Source: Mactromeris polynyma
Lineage: Eukaryota; Mollusca; Bivalvia; Venerida; Mactridae
Direction: 5' to 3'
Assembly: GCA_032209605.1 (NCBI GenBank)
Contig: JASFXZ010000037.1
Location: forward strand, 1,426,001-1,490,000
DNA length: 64,000 nt
The notes below the pieces were generated by a model. The model saw nothing but the letters and a program-made list of their open reading frames with translations. It searched no databases and had not been told where the DNA came from. Below, in pieces: positions 34,964-45,604 of the stretch. The position numbers were made by a program, and so were the translations under genes. How positions within the stretch are numbered: the first letter of the stretch is position 1; every line of letters starts with the position of its first letter.

Positions 34964-35128
34964 TTAGTTTTGGTCCTTAAACGTTTTTTCACAGCACACG
35001 CATATATAAGAATAATACCCACTTGAATGCCATACTCTTAAATGGTGTAAAAGATTTCTCCAAAACAAGAAATAGTAACCACATTTGGAACATTGAAATA
35101 TACGATTGTCGACTCCGTTTTGATCCAT
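34964..35128 (-). CDS. Short C2H2 zinc-finger ORF, left arm (54 aa)
   Basis: MDQNGVDNRIFQCSKCGYYF followed by LHHLRVWH: C13-x2-C16-x12-H29-x4-H34, then YICVCCEKTF, which looks like the start of a second finger without its histidines, and a stop. It begins six bases from the arm/spacer border. The frame may be a first exon of a longer protein. Confidence 0.5.
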   Translation of the reverse strand: MDQNGVDNRIFQCSKCGYYFLFWRNLLHHLRVWHSSGYYSYICVCCEKTFKDQN

Positions 35129-35132
35129 TGCT

Positions 35133-35675
35133 ACCGATTTTTAAATGACAACTTCGCCACAATGCGCAATTCAAATATATCACTTAGTTATGTACAACGC
35201 AAAATGGTTCGTTCTAAACGTTTCTGGCACTCTCGTACCTGCCTCTGAGGAACTCCTCCCTGCCTCTGAGGTACTCCTCTCTGCCTCTGAGGTACTCCTC
35301 CCTGCCTCTGAGGCACTCCTCCCTGCCTCTGAGGCACTCCTCCCTGCCTCTGAAGCACTCCTCCCTGCCTCTGAAGCACTCCTCCCTGCCTCTGAGTCCT
35401 GGTCCTGAAACGTTTTTTCACAGCACACGCATATGTAAAAATATGCCTAGAAGTGCCTCAAAGGTAGGGAGGAGTGCCTCAGCGGTAGGGAGGTGTGCCT
35501 CAACGAGAGGGAGGAGTGCCTCAGAGGCAGGGAGGAGTGCCTCAGAGGCAGGGCGGAGTGCCTCAGAGGCAGGGAGGAGTACCTCAGAGGCAGAGAGGCA
35601 CGTTTCTGGCACTCTCGTACCTGCCTCTGAGGAACTCCTCCCTGCCTCTGAGGTACTCCTCCCTGCCTCTGAGGC
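35133..35675. repeat. Spacer of the palindrome with inverted 21-bp minisatellites
   Basis: Three blocks of a 21-bp unit: about 35,236-35,398 as CTGCCTCTGAGGCACTCCTCC (7-8 copies), about 35,452-35,602 inverted (7 copies), and 35,613-35,675 again forward (3 copies). As 21 is a multiple of three the unit encodes heptads: SEAGRSA on one strand and LLPASEA on the other. Between blocks is an extra copy of the arm sequence CGTTTTTTCACAGCACACGC. The arms are therefore flanked by a small internal inverted repeat. Confidence 0.85.
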
Positions 35676-35817
35676 AGCAATGGATCAAAACGGAGTCGAC
35701 AATCGTATATTTCAATGTTCCAAATGTGGTTACTATTTCTTGTTTTGGAGAAATCTTTTACACCATTTAAGAGTATGGCATTCAAGTGGGTATTATTCTT
35801 ATATATGCGTGTGCTGA
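35443..35817 (+). CDS. Heptad-repeat plus C2H2 ORF spanning spacer and right arm (124 aa)
   Basis: Starts MPRSASKVGRSASAVGRCAS in the inverted minisatellite (SEAGRSA heptads), continues through LLPASEV units of the forward minisatellite, then enters the right arm with the zinc finger MDQNGVDNRIFQCSKCGYYF ... HHLRVWH (ATG at 35,680) and stops after YICVC because TGT of the left copy is TGA here. Whether the heptad part is translated is unknown; the conserved part is the finger. Confidence 0.4.
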   Translation: MPRSASKVGRSASAVGRCASTRGRSASEAGRSASEAGRSASEAGRSTSEAERHVSGTLVPASEELLPASEVLLPASEAAMDQNGVDNRIFQCSKCGYYFLFWRNLLHHLRVWHSSGYYSYICVC

Positions 35818-36002
35818 GAAAAAACGTTTCAGGACCAAAACTAATTTTTGAGTCATCTGAAACATACGCTAGGAAGAAAACTGTGAGGTTAATGGGGATT
35901 GGATTTCGAAGGTAAAGTCCTAAACGATAAATAAGCTGACCGATATTTTGTCGAGCTCACTATATTCTTGGCTGTCAAGGAGTGGAGACGTGCATTCAGA
36001 AA

Positions 36003-36374
36003 ATGGATATGTTTGATACTAAAGAGAAGAAAGTAAGGAGGAAGTTTAAAAAGAGCATATCTCGAGCAAATCCTATGCCTCATTCCGAAATGTACATACG
36101 GATGGTTCTCCCAGCGGAGCAGACGACAGCTATAGCTAAGAGTATGCTTGAACGGCAGTCCAAACATAAAGTGTCATTAATCGAACTGGAGTTGAAACGA
36201 ATGAAAGAAATTAGTGAAAAACGGAAGCGCAAAGGTTCCAGAGGGTTGTTGGACAGTATTAGTAACAAAAGTACCAAGAAACCTAGACAGAGGGCGCCAT
36301 CTGCGAGCAGAAAGCCGAAGCAGACCTCAAAAGAAGACGAAAACATCACTTCTATTGGACATGTATTAAACTAA
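36003..36374 (+). CDS. Basic K/R-rich protein, right-arm copy (about 123 aa)
   Basis: Mirror of 34,434-34,805 with the same protein. The frame is open upstream to a TGA at 35,937 (residues RAHYILGCQGVETCIQK precede the ATG), so translation may start earlier or from an upstream exon. The zinc-finger gene begins 46 bp downstream on the same strand, suggesting one transcript or a compact virus-like gene arrangement. Confidence 0.65.
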   Translation: MDMFDTKEKKVRRKFKKSISRANPMPHSEMYIRMVLPAEQTTAIAKSMLERQSKHKVSLIELELKRMKEISEKRKRKGSRGLLDSISNKSTKKPRQRAPSASRKPKQTSKEDENITSIGHVLN

Positions 36375-36420
36375 ACACTTGCACGATTCCTCCTCATTTG
36401 CAGTTTAGCCTTCAAGCGCG

Positions 36421-37065
36421 ATGTTTGAATGCGATATCTGTTTCAAAGTTTTTAAAAGACGGGATAATATGTTACGGCATAAAAGGTCTGCGCATCCGGA
36501 CGAAGATTCAGAGGAAGACGCGATGTCAGACATTTCTGTACAAGAGGACATTTTTGGACCTGTTGATGAAAACAATTCTGATAACAGCGACGACGATATT
36601 GTTGATGAAAACAATTCTGATAACAGCGACGACGATATGTCTGTAACCTCTGAGAAGAGTTTGGATATTGATCCTTGGGAATACATTGTAGATGAAACGT
36701 TTGATATGTGTCAGTCGCAGTATGAAGCCGATGTGAATAAGCTTATGGAAGAAGATACCGAGATCAGTGAAACTGAAGCCAGAGAAAATGTCTTTGAGGA
36801 CATGAAAAGCACTTACAGGAAAGCCATGATGAACATTTTCGGTAGTAAACTGGTGTGGTTCGATGCTATGAAGAAAGATCCCATCTATAAAGCGATAAAG
36901 AAGACAGTCAATCAACTCATTGCAACAGAACACTACGAAGGGGAGGAAGCCTTAGAGTACGCCATTCTTAAACGGAGATTTCTGTTTGATAAAGTGCTGG
37001 ACAATTACGTTACTCCACAGTTGGAAGATGAAGAAGATACGGAACAAATGGAAGATACTGAGTGA
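36421..37065 (+). CDS. C2H2 zinc-finger/acidic protein, right-arm copy (214 aa)
   Basis: Starts MFECDICFKVFKRRDNMLRH, one C2H2 finger (C4, C7, H20, H25), then the duplicated DENNSDNSDDD acidic block and a charged helical C-terminus ending EDTEQMEDTE. The single long frame, intact in both arms with mostly conservative divergence, argues for a real gene. AATAAA signals follow at 37,308-37,313 and 37,321-37,326. Predicted nuclear DNA-binding role is inference from the finger; the C-terminal domain is unassigned. Confidence 0.8.
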   Translation: MFECDICFKVFKRRDNMLRHKRSAHPDEDSEEDAMSDISVQEDIFGPVDENNSDNSDDDIVDENNSDNSDDDMSVTSEKSLDIDPWEYIVDETFDMCQSQYEADVNKLMEEDTEISETEARENVFEDMKSTYRKAMMNIFGSKLVWFDAMKKDPIYKAIKKTVNQLIATEHYEGEEALEYAILKRRFLFDKVLDNYVTPQLEDEEDTEQMEDTE

Positions 37066-37307
37066 TAGTGATATAACAGGACTGTCGAACTTGTCGGGCT
37101 AATAGTAAAACGATATTGGCGAAGCTAAAGTGTGCTACATGTCTTTTGTATAAAACACTTTATGATCTGTGACATTTCTATCAACGAACTGACTGACTTC
37201 ATTCATTTGTTCCATCTGGATAGAACAAACAAAAATGTGTCTATTTTATTTAAACTCATGCTTTTATATTAAAGAAATGTACTTATCTGTAGATGATTTA
37301 GAGAAAA

Positions 37308-37326
37308 AATAAATGTATGTAATAAA
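37308..37326 (+). terminator. Paired AATAAA polyadenylation signals
   Basis: Two AATAAA hexamers (37,308 and 37,321) about 245 bp beyond the zinc-finger stop codon; the mirror copies lie near 31,670 in the left arm. Confidence 0.45.
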
Positions 37327-39548
37327 CAAAGGTGTTGCTTTGTGACTTCTCTTTCTCGATCGTTTTTCCAATAGATTGTGTTTACCATTTAACTAAGAGT
37401 ATATAAAAACGTCTAGAAACAAGCAAGAGTCTTACATTCAAGACACAACAATTTAAATATCAAATTTGTTAAGTAAATGTTAAGAATACATACATATAAG
37501 TCGTAGGTTTTTATAATACGTTTAAACAAATTGAGCTGTAAGTGTTACAAAAGTGTACACAATGTTGCTATGACTATTCAAAAAGTCTATAAACACATTT
37601 TTAGAAAACGGAATGCCTGACCATAGTAGCGACGTATTACTGTATTGTTGTAATGTTAAAGCAACGCTGACTCAAAACCATTTCAACAAGTTTGTCGCAT
37701 TATCATATAACATTCTTTAGTTAACATATTTTTAACGTTTGACTTATCGTTAGATAAAATTGTATGTCAATTGTTGTCATGGTAAAGGTTTTACTGTATT
37801 GGAAATGCTCTTCAAATACGCTTATGCGTTAATCTAATACTCCAATATGTTTACATAATGATCATCATTTCTGTTGACCACAGTTTATCAATAAATGTAT
37901 TTTTTCACCTGGATTATTTAGGATTGTAGGTAAATGTAAGTTTATACTCAACAAACTAAAGCTTCTTCATGATGTCATGACGATTTTAATGGTCCTACTT
38001 TATAAACCAACAAACATTTAATAAAGTCACTGATCTTATCAATAGAAGCGTGGTTAAAGTTTCCCTATTAAATACAATTGTGTATATCATCCTTCCTTAA
38101 ACTATTACAATGCGAACATAATCAAGCTTAAAAGGTGTAGAGTCATGTGGTTTACAATTACTACTTGAACATCTTAAAAGAGGGGAAATCAAGAATGACA
38201 TTTACAAAAAATACTTAAATGCTATTTAATTAAAAATGACTTTAGTTTTCAGTCACCAGCAGAATGCACCGCCATATGAGATAAATATACAATTGTTTTT
38301 GAATCGTGAAGCAAATGTTGCACTCTGTTAACTCCTCTTTAACTTATTCTCTCACCAATCATGAGATTATTTTGAAATAGCTATAGGTAGTTATTTGAAA
38401 ACTATGAAAATAGTTCACTCTAAACACGTAACTCTGATTCATTTTATGAATGTTTCTGTGTTTTGTAAAAATAGGATAATTTCAAAATTAATTCATATTC
38501 TGTATTTTGTAACAGAATAATTTCAAATGTATAAATAATCCATCGGCTGTTTATAATAGAATTATTCCATGTAAAAACACAAACTCTTAACATGTATCCA
38601 TCTATCTTATGATTAAACGTTTAATGTTTTCTATTTTGTCTAGAGACATGTAATAACTGGTAATTGCAAAACCTGTGTTTTATATCAATTTAAGCCATAC
38701 AAAATATGAGTAAATGTTCTAGAAAGATGGGATGGTGAGTATCTGTTCTGTAATACAAGGAAAAAGGTTTATTTAAAAGCTGTCCTATGATTTCTATTTT
38801 TGTAAAATCTTAACTATAAAAATTAACAGTAAATAAACTTGCTTTATATCTACAAAAAATAATCCTCTTTTTATGTGTTACATTTTGTCAGTAGGGACTT
38901 AGAAAACTGAAAGAAAGATTATATTCAGTATGTAATAGAAACTATTTTCATTATCATTTTTGCGACAAGTTCTATATATATCAAGAATCCCATTCATATC
39001 AAGAATCCCATTATCATCCCATCAATGAAACTGTTGTACTACTATAATTTTCAATTTAGATACCCTCTTTACTAACAGGTGAATGACTCGAGATAAACGT
39101 AATTGTAAAGTACTATTAAGAATGTTGCCAAGTGACTGCTACCTATTATAAAATGTAGATTCACGGTTAGATAGACACTGAAATAAATAATACATTAAAG
39201 AATGAAGATTTTAATTCAACAAAATGAGTGGTTGAAAAGACTAATATAAGCTGTGAAGCTTGTTTAACAGTACGATGACTTGTCTAAAAAACTTGATGTA
39301 AAGATCAAGTCACGAACAAGTCACTATATATGTCTTAAGTAACAAGAGTGATTTTAATTCAGAAAGATTTAACAGTGGTTGTAGGTAGTTTAAATCACCA
39401 CTAAATCGTCAAATAGAATGAAGATGGATGCAACGGTTATTAATTCAATATAATTTGAATGTGATGCTAAACGCGTCGTCTGCTTGAATATTACTTATGT
39501 ATTACACAACACACTGTCATATTTATAAATAGATACATTACGCAAGAA
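37327..39548. other. Right-arm non-coding DNA
   Basis: Mirror of about 29,440-31,670 with scattered single-base differences. No gene recognised. Confidence 0.6.
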
Positions 39549-39833
39549 TGGATCTGAAAATTCCCTCATTTCAAGATGGTGGTTTTATAAGAATACGAAG
39601 GGGTCATCGAATGCGTTGTGGTCTAAACTGGTCCACATGATGACTTGTCTCAAAAACCCGATGTCAAGATGTATAACTGTAGCGACAACAACGACTAGTT
39701 TCGCAGTAGTTACTTCCCCTGTATTATGTTTCGAATCAACCGCATTTGACGCGTATAGGCTTTGTGAGGATGCGAACAATTGTTCTATCATCAGAGTTGC
39801 TGCGTACTAGTATGATACCGCAATGAGCAAGGC

Positions 39834-39903
39834 ACCACAATGAGCAAGGCACCACAATGAGCAAGGCACCACAAGGAGCAAGGCACCACAAGGAGCAAGG
39901 TGC
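39834..39903 (-). repeat. 17-bp minisatellite near right end, 5 copies
   Basis: Inverted counterpart of 28,894-29,150 with five units instead of fifteen, showing that the array length changed after the arms were formed or last homogenised. Confidence 0.9.
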
Positions 39904-39942
39904 CACAATTGTGGTCATTGCTCCTGTCATTTTACCTCTACT

Positions 39943-40590
39943 CATAGCCAGAATGTAGATGTGAGTTCGATTATGATGGAATGAATACACAGCTATTAGT
40001 TGTGAGTTCAGATGTTTTTCGCATATCATGTAGCGAATACACAGCTAGTGGTTGTTAGTTCAGATGTTTATTCGAAAAAAACATTGCCGGAAGTAAGATA
40101 TGAGTTCGGATATGATGTAGCGAATACACAGCTAGTAGTTGTAAGTTTAGATGTTTATTCGAAAAGACTTTTCAAGAAGTTAGATGTGAGTTCGGATATG
40201 ATGGAATGAATACAGAGCTATTAGTTGTTAGTTCAGATGTTTATTCGCATATGTTGCGGCGAATACACAGCTAGTAGTTGTAAGTTCAGATATTTATTCG
40301 AAAAAACGTAACCAGAAGTTAGATGTGTGTTCGTATATGATGGGATGAATACAGAGCTATTAGTTGTGAGTTCAGCAGATTTGTATTTGAAAATGCGTAG
40401 TCTGTAGTTCGGTTTGAGTTCGCGTATGATGTAGCGAATACACAGTTATTAGATATTAGTTCTGATTTTCGTTCCCAAATTCACAGCTTCCAGAAGTTAA
40501 ATGTGTGTTCGGATATAAAATGGCGAATGCACTGTCGTTAGTTGTTAGTTCGCACACTAGGTCTCGAATTCAAAGTCAGATATTCGTTAA
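39943..40590 (+). repeat. Satellite-like array, right piece
   Basis: Begins with the right CATAGC duplication and continues the array of 28,640-28,858. GAATACACAGC starts are spaced alternately about 86 and 53 bp (40,122; 40,208; 40,261; 40,347), so the higher-order unit is about 139 bp: a long unit with the CATAGCCAGAAGTTAGATG insert and a short one with TTCGCATATGATGTAGC. The distal part is degenerate. Confidence 0.85.
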
Positions 40591-41714
40591 GTCCATAATA
40601 AACTGTACTTCAGTGCGTGGGTTTCGATGTGTGTTTGTTATAAAATTGCGGGTACCATAATATATTGCCTAAAAACAAATGCATTGTCTTAAAACTCTGA
40701 ATATTGTCACTTTTTGTTATCATTCGCTTTTTATCGATTATTTTCTCATGGACATTTTGTTTAGGTTTAAATAACGACCGAGTTAGCCATGTGGCGTTTT
40801 CAAACTTCTCTCTATCATTTACGAAACCGTTTGATTTGTCTTGTTGGGTTTTGCCCCCATCTTCAGCGACATTTGAACTTTGTGCAGTCGGACAATCCAC
40901 CTAACTCTTCCTCCTGCGTTACTATTACGTCAATACTGGATTTCTCCACTGCAAACGACTGACTATTGTTCCCACCTGATTTCTCAGATGTGGAAAACTA
41001 ATATACATACGGTTCAAATTGTCGCTAAGAAATTCCCCGCCTCGACTTGATTTCGACCTCACGGCATTCAGTTCTTTGCGGATCTAGCATCAGGTTCTTT
41101 GTAAAGTTGGAAGGATGTTAATAAGATAACCTTATTTATTCCATAAGTGAAATTAAGTAAACGACAATAAAGATGACAGTACTAGATCTATATACGCTAG
41201 TAGTAATGTGATTTTGACTGGGAAAGTAACGGGCGGAAAACGAGTGCTGAATACGTCATTCGATGCAACAATCTATTTGCTTTACTTAGAGGGAATTAAA
41301 ACATTGCGAATAATAACATATCAATCAACACCAATTTAATTAATTGGTATATAAATGTAGAAGTCGCAGAAGATTCACTGCTCATTTATAGAATGTATGA
41401 GCAACTCGGGTGACATTTAGCGGTGCAGCACACTTTCCACGATGGAGTTTGACATGATTACAATAACAAAAGAGAAGCGTCTTGTGATATTCTCCAATTC
41501 GGCACCACAAACTTAAAGTAACAGATGCATTATCAAAACGATATAGTCAACATTATTTTAACGTCGGTAACGACTAAATGATCGTAATACAACGCGACGT
41601 TTGAGACGTAATGATGAAAACACCTTGTTTTTCTCAAATCGAATGCACATAATGTTATGAACAATTTCTGGTCAGTTTTGTTGCACAATAAAGCAATTAA
41701 TCTATAAATATATT
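40591..41714. other. Non-coding stretch
   Basis: No recognised gene or repeat. It lies between the inverted satellite arrays. Confidence 0.4.
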
Positions 41715-42190
41715 CTTATAAAAGAGAGAGAATACGTAACAACAGGGAACGCCACATACACAAGACAGTGCCTCCCCACGCCTCCGGAAAAACAACAATC
41801 CACAAAACATAAGGCACTAAAGGAGGTCAAATGGTACACATATTAAGGAACAGAGGCACAAGGAATGACCCGGCAGACCACAAGGAATAACTAGGAGAAT
41901 CAAAGTGGACAGTGAAGGGAGGGGGAGGGGGGAATTAATGGATGGAAAAGATCACAGGACAAGTCAAGACAACTGGCCGCAATAGGCCAAAATGGGCAGA
42001 AAACAATCTGAACACTGTATAAAGTGACAGAATTGCACAGGGGAAAGGGAAATACAAAACACATTCATAACACAAACAGAAACAACAATCAAATAGCGAA
42101 TTACAGCCTTGGAACTGTCAGCAAAACATACTGGGGGTTTAAATCGATTTAACAGCTAGCTAACCTCACCCTTAATCGCTATATGGTCCT
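41715..42190 (+). repeat. Dispersed repeat family B, longest copy
   Basis: Contains the ACAGGGAAC ... AAGACAGTGCCTCC core shared with 15,172-15,212 (inverted), and the GCTAACCTCACCCTTAATCGCT segment shared with about 61,425-61,445. Includes a G-rich run near 41,918-41,932. No ORF. Confidence 0.5.
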
Positions 42191-42614
42191 TGATTTCCAA
42201 CATATATACATAAATTGACTAAGTTGGCAGTAACTAATCATTAAAGCAACCAACCATCACGCACATAACAGACACTGTAACTAATCCAGCACGAAGGAAC
42301 AAACAGCCTCCGTCTGGCCTTGCTCCCAGTAACTAAACTAGTAACATAAGAATGTGAAATAACCCTAAAATTTCAAATTAATAATGCAATTTAAAGTAAG
42401 GTCAACTCGATAATGTAGTTAATAATTAAACATTTCTAAGATATTAGTGAGAGGCATTTTAAAACTAATATAAATATGCCTATTAATAAAACGAAAACGA
42501 AAACTCAAAATACAACTGTACCCAATATTAAGATGTGTTATAACACTGCATTGAAGAGAGAAAAGTTTTCTTGGTAGTGTATAATAAAATATCTAAGACG
42601 TCATACAATTTTAA

Positions 42615-42735
42615 TGACATCATAAAAGAGAGGAATACGCGGCCACAGGCAACGTTACTTACACAAAACTGTGCCTTATAAAACTGATAAATACACAAGA
42701 GAAAAAAATTAAGTAAGTAGTTACAGAGAACATCA
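42615..42735 (+). repeat. Dispersed repeat family B, fragment
   Basis: AAAAGAGAGGAATACG ... CAGGCAAC ... ACACAAAACTGTGCCTTA parallels the start of 41,715-42,190 in the same orientation. Confidence 0.4.
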
Positions 42736-43572
42736 CAAAACAACAAGAAACAAGAACAACACCAACGTAAATTCGAAAAGATATACATTAGACGACACAG
42801 CACAATCCCAAACGGGCTGGTCGATATTTTTAAGATACTCCATGGAACACATCATGTTAGTTCCAGAGCAAAAGTCAATGCCTACAAAGTCCCGAACATA
42901 ATCACCTAAGACATTGTGATCAGTCATATCCTGCCATACCAAGTACGGTTTACACATATAACTTCATTTAGTCATTTATAGACATGCCAAATGAGAGAAT
43001 CCAGACGGCACGTGTGCGTTCTTCCATTGTCGTTTTGCCGACAGCCTGGGGATCAAAGCAGGACCACTGGCTTTATTAAGAAGTATGACATGCTTACTCT
43101 GAGCTATTCTTTATTAAGCAAGTATGTACTTGTTGAAGCCATTGACCCTAACAACACAAATCAAGTGGACTTTGCAATAAAACCGAACCGAAACACAAGA
43201 ATGTGGACATTGCGTTGTTATTCACCATACTAAGATATTTCTTAACTGGGGCAAACAGTTGATAGAAGTGCGTTTACAAATCAAAGATAGATGTAACACT
43301 CAGAAACAGGTCAGAAATGTACATTTTAAAAGAAAACCGGAGAGCATTTGTCAATATTGCCTGCAAATCGTGTGTTTTCTGCAATTATATATACATTTAT
43401 GTTTCCGTGAATAGGTGTGGTCACGCCCTTAAATAATCCCGATTGGGGTCGTCCTAGTCATTGTAGTATTAATAAAGTTCAATAAAAGTTTGAGCAATTG
43501 CAAGTTATTTTGATATTTCACGGAAATTACTGACTTCACCAGCAATAAATTGAAATATACAAATATACTACA

Positions 43573-44100
43573 TTGTGTTATAGCCATGTTTCAGATCATT
43601 TAAAATATATATTGAAAGCAAAAACCTTAATACACAAATTTCGGTCTGGCTTCAGAGCTGAAACTGCATTGACATCTATAGAAGACAGGTGGATAAATGC
43701 CGTCAATGGAAGTAAAATTGTCGGAACAGTATTTCTGGACTTGTCAAAGGAATTTGATCTAGTGAAATATCAAATGATTTCAATCCATCATCACTTCAGT
43801 GATTCAAATTGTATTCGACACACATATATCAAAATGTAAATGTAACTAGATAGCTCTCAGAAGTAGGTGATATCACATCAGACGTCCCTCAAAGGTATGT
43901 CCATGGGCCTATACTGTTTATCATATATGTACATCAATGATATTCTATTTGAACTCACAAACTCATGTTTGAACATGACAGTTAAATATAGAAACAGGCA
44001 TTTGTTTTTGTGCAATAAATTATGTTGGTCAGAGTTTTATGATAAGCAAACACATACCGAAACCGACGCACTGAATTGCAGTTTATTTCGTTCAAGACGA
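43573..44100 (+). pseudogene. Decayed LINE reverse-transcriptase core fragment
   Basis: FRSGFRAETALTSIEDRWIN then IVGTVFLDLSKEFDLVKYQM is the RT block preceding the catalytic aspartate (usual form FLDLSKAFD). After a frame change, DVPQR ... HGPILFIIYV matches the GVPQGSVLGPLLFIIYIND block. No YADD box remains. Stops and shifts show it is dead. It lies between the inverted satellite arrays. Confidence 0.75.
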
Positions 44101-45035
44101 ATATATGGCTATGAATTCGAGTTCGAGATCTAACGTACGGACTAACAACATATTCGAACTGACATCGAACTCCTGGATGTGCATTCTTGAATTAACTTCT
44201 GAATAAACAAAAAAAACAGCTGTGGCAACTACAAGCTGTGTAGTCGCTACATAATAATAGTATGCGAATAAACATCTGTACTCACAACTACTAGGTGTGT
44301 ATTTATTCCACTCATATCTAACTTCCGGCTATGTTTTTTCGAATAAACATCAGAATTAACAACTACTAGCTGTTTATACGCTATACCATAATAGTATGTG
44401 AATAACCATCCGAACTCACAACTAATAGCTCTGTATTCATTACATCATATCTGAACTCAATTCGAACTTCTGGTTATGTTTTTTTCGAATAAATATCTGA
44501 ACTAACAACTACTAGCTGTGTATTCGCTACATCTTAATATTATGCGAATAAACATCTGATCTCACAACTACTAGCTGGGTATTTATTTCATCATATCTGA
44601 ACTCAATTCGAACTTCTTGCAATGTCTTTCGAGTAAACATCTGAACTAACAACTACTAGCTGTGTATTTGCTCCATCATGATATTATGCGAATAAACATA
44701 TGAATTCACAACTAATATATGTGTATTTATTCCATCATATCCGAACTCACATCTAAATTCTGGCAATGTTTTTTCCAATAAACATCTGAACTCACAACTA
44801 ATAGCTTTGTATTCGCTATATCATATCCGAACTCACATCTAACTTCTGGCAATGTTTTTCGAATAGACATCTGAATTAATAACTACTAGCTGTGCATTAG
44901 CTACATCATAATATTATGCGAATAAACATCTGAACTCACAACAAATAGCTCTGTATTCATTCCATCATATCTGAACTCACATCTAACTTCTGGCTATTTT
45001 TTTTCGAATAAATATCTGAACTAACAACTACTATG
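44100..45035 (-). repeat. Satellite-like array in inverted orientation
   Basis: Reverse-complement copies of the 53/86-bp units (AACTACTAGCTGTGTATTCG; CTAACTTCTGGC(T/A)ATGTTTTTTCG). Its degenerate inner border (about 44,100-44,190) resembles the degenerate border at about 40,480-40,590 inverted. Its length, roughly 0.9 kb, is close to the plus-orientation array once the palindromic insert is removed. Confidence 0.85.
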
Positions 45036-45163
45036 TATGGGGTGTGAATGTTTTCCCAAGTAATCTCATAGTCATATTCCATTTACCCACAATGCCATCT
45101 ACTTCCTCTGGCTTTGTAAAACTGAATTCAGACCCTAGACATTTATCCACCTCAGTCTTCCAA

Positions 45164-45205
45164 TCACAGCCAAACAAAAGCATCCTTTTTTGACACATCT
45201 GGATT
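45164..45205 (-). CDS. Candidate terminal host exon
   Basis: Acceptor TTTCTTTACAG; in phase 0 with the preceding candidate exon it reads NPDVSKKDAFVWL and a stop. The other frame is open longer and reads IQMCQKRMLLFGCDWKTEVD onward, so either reading is possible. Not identified. Confidence 0.3.
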   Translation of the reverse strand, partial: NPDVSKKDAFVWL

Positions 45206-45445
45206 CTGTAAAGAAAATTTTGTTAATGGGTGGGTGGTTCACTAAATTAATTGAATCAGCTTCCTTACATTCACATTCTACATCCAAGGTGGGATCAGCA
45301 GGGTTTTCCCTAGGATTTTTCAGCTAGGAGTATACGTACAATATGTCATTTTGAACAAAAATTATTACACAGGCTGACTTTTTGGGACATTTTTGAATTT
45401 GCGATATTTTAAACATTTCAAAGTATTGAACTTTAACAACATTAC

Positions 45446-45569
45446 CTGATACATAGATTTGAGAACATTTAGTGCTTGCTGTACCATACCAGGATTACCA
45501 TCACGATGTTCGAACATACCAGTACACGGAGGTAAACCATTTACACTGTTATATGCATGATGTAATAAC
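45446..45569 (-). CDS. Candidate host exon, 124 nt
   Basis: Acceptor TTTATTATTCAG and donor TATCAG|GTAATG on the minus strand. Encodes LLHHAYNSVNGLPPCTGMFE then HRDGNPGMVQQALNVLKSMY. The balanced composition and clean splice sites suggest a real exon. The gene was not recognised; downstream it runs into the satellite array, upstream exons were not found. Confidence 0.4.
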
Positions 45570-45604
45570 CTGAATAATAAATGTAACATGATTCAAGGAA
45601 AAGC

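Larger units (their letters stand above)
28859..39942. mobile_element. 11,084-bp palindromic (foldback) element, Polinton/Maverick-like ends
   Basis: Starts AGTAGAGGTAAAATGACAGG and ends with its exact reverse complement, flanked by the 6-bp CATAGC duplication. The left arm is 28,859-35,132 (6,274 bp), the spacer 35,133-35,675 (543 bp) and the right arm 35,676-39,942 (4,267 bp). The arms are collinear and very similar, with only scattered substitutions; their 2,007-bp length difference equals two 909-bp units, ten 17-bp units and a 19-bp indel. ORFs in each arm point outward from the centre. A 6-bp TSD and AGT...ACT ends are known for Polinton/Maverick elements; Dada elements also make 6-7-bp TSDs. 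None of the Polinton core genes (DNA polymerase B, retroviral-type integrase, ATPase, protease, capsid) is recognisable. Family assignment is therefore open. Confidence 0.85.

Noticed and set aside
28859..39942. Calling the palindromic element a complete Polinton/Maverick or a virus
   Set aside because: No polymerase B, integrase, ATPase, protease or capsid ORF was found; only TSD length and end bases agree.
44100..45035. Regularly spaced repeats resembling a CRISPR array
   Set aside because: The 53/86-bp units diverge along their whole length with no constant repeat and unique spacers, and the DNA is eukaryotic; a satellite.
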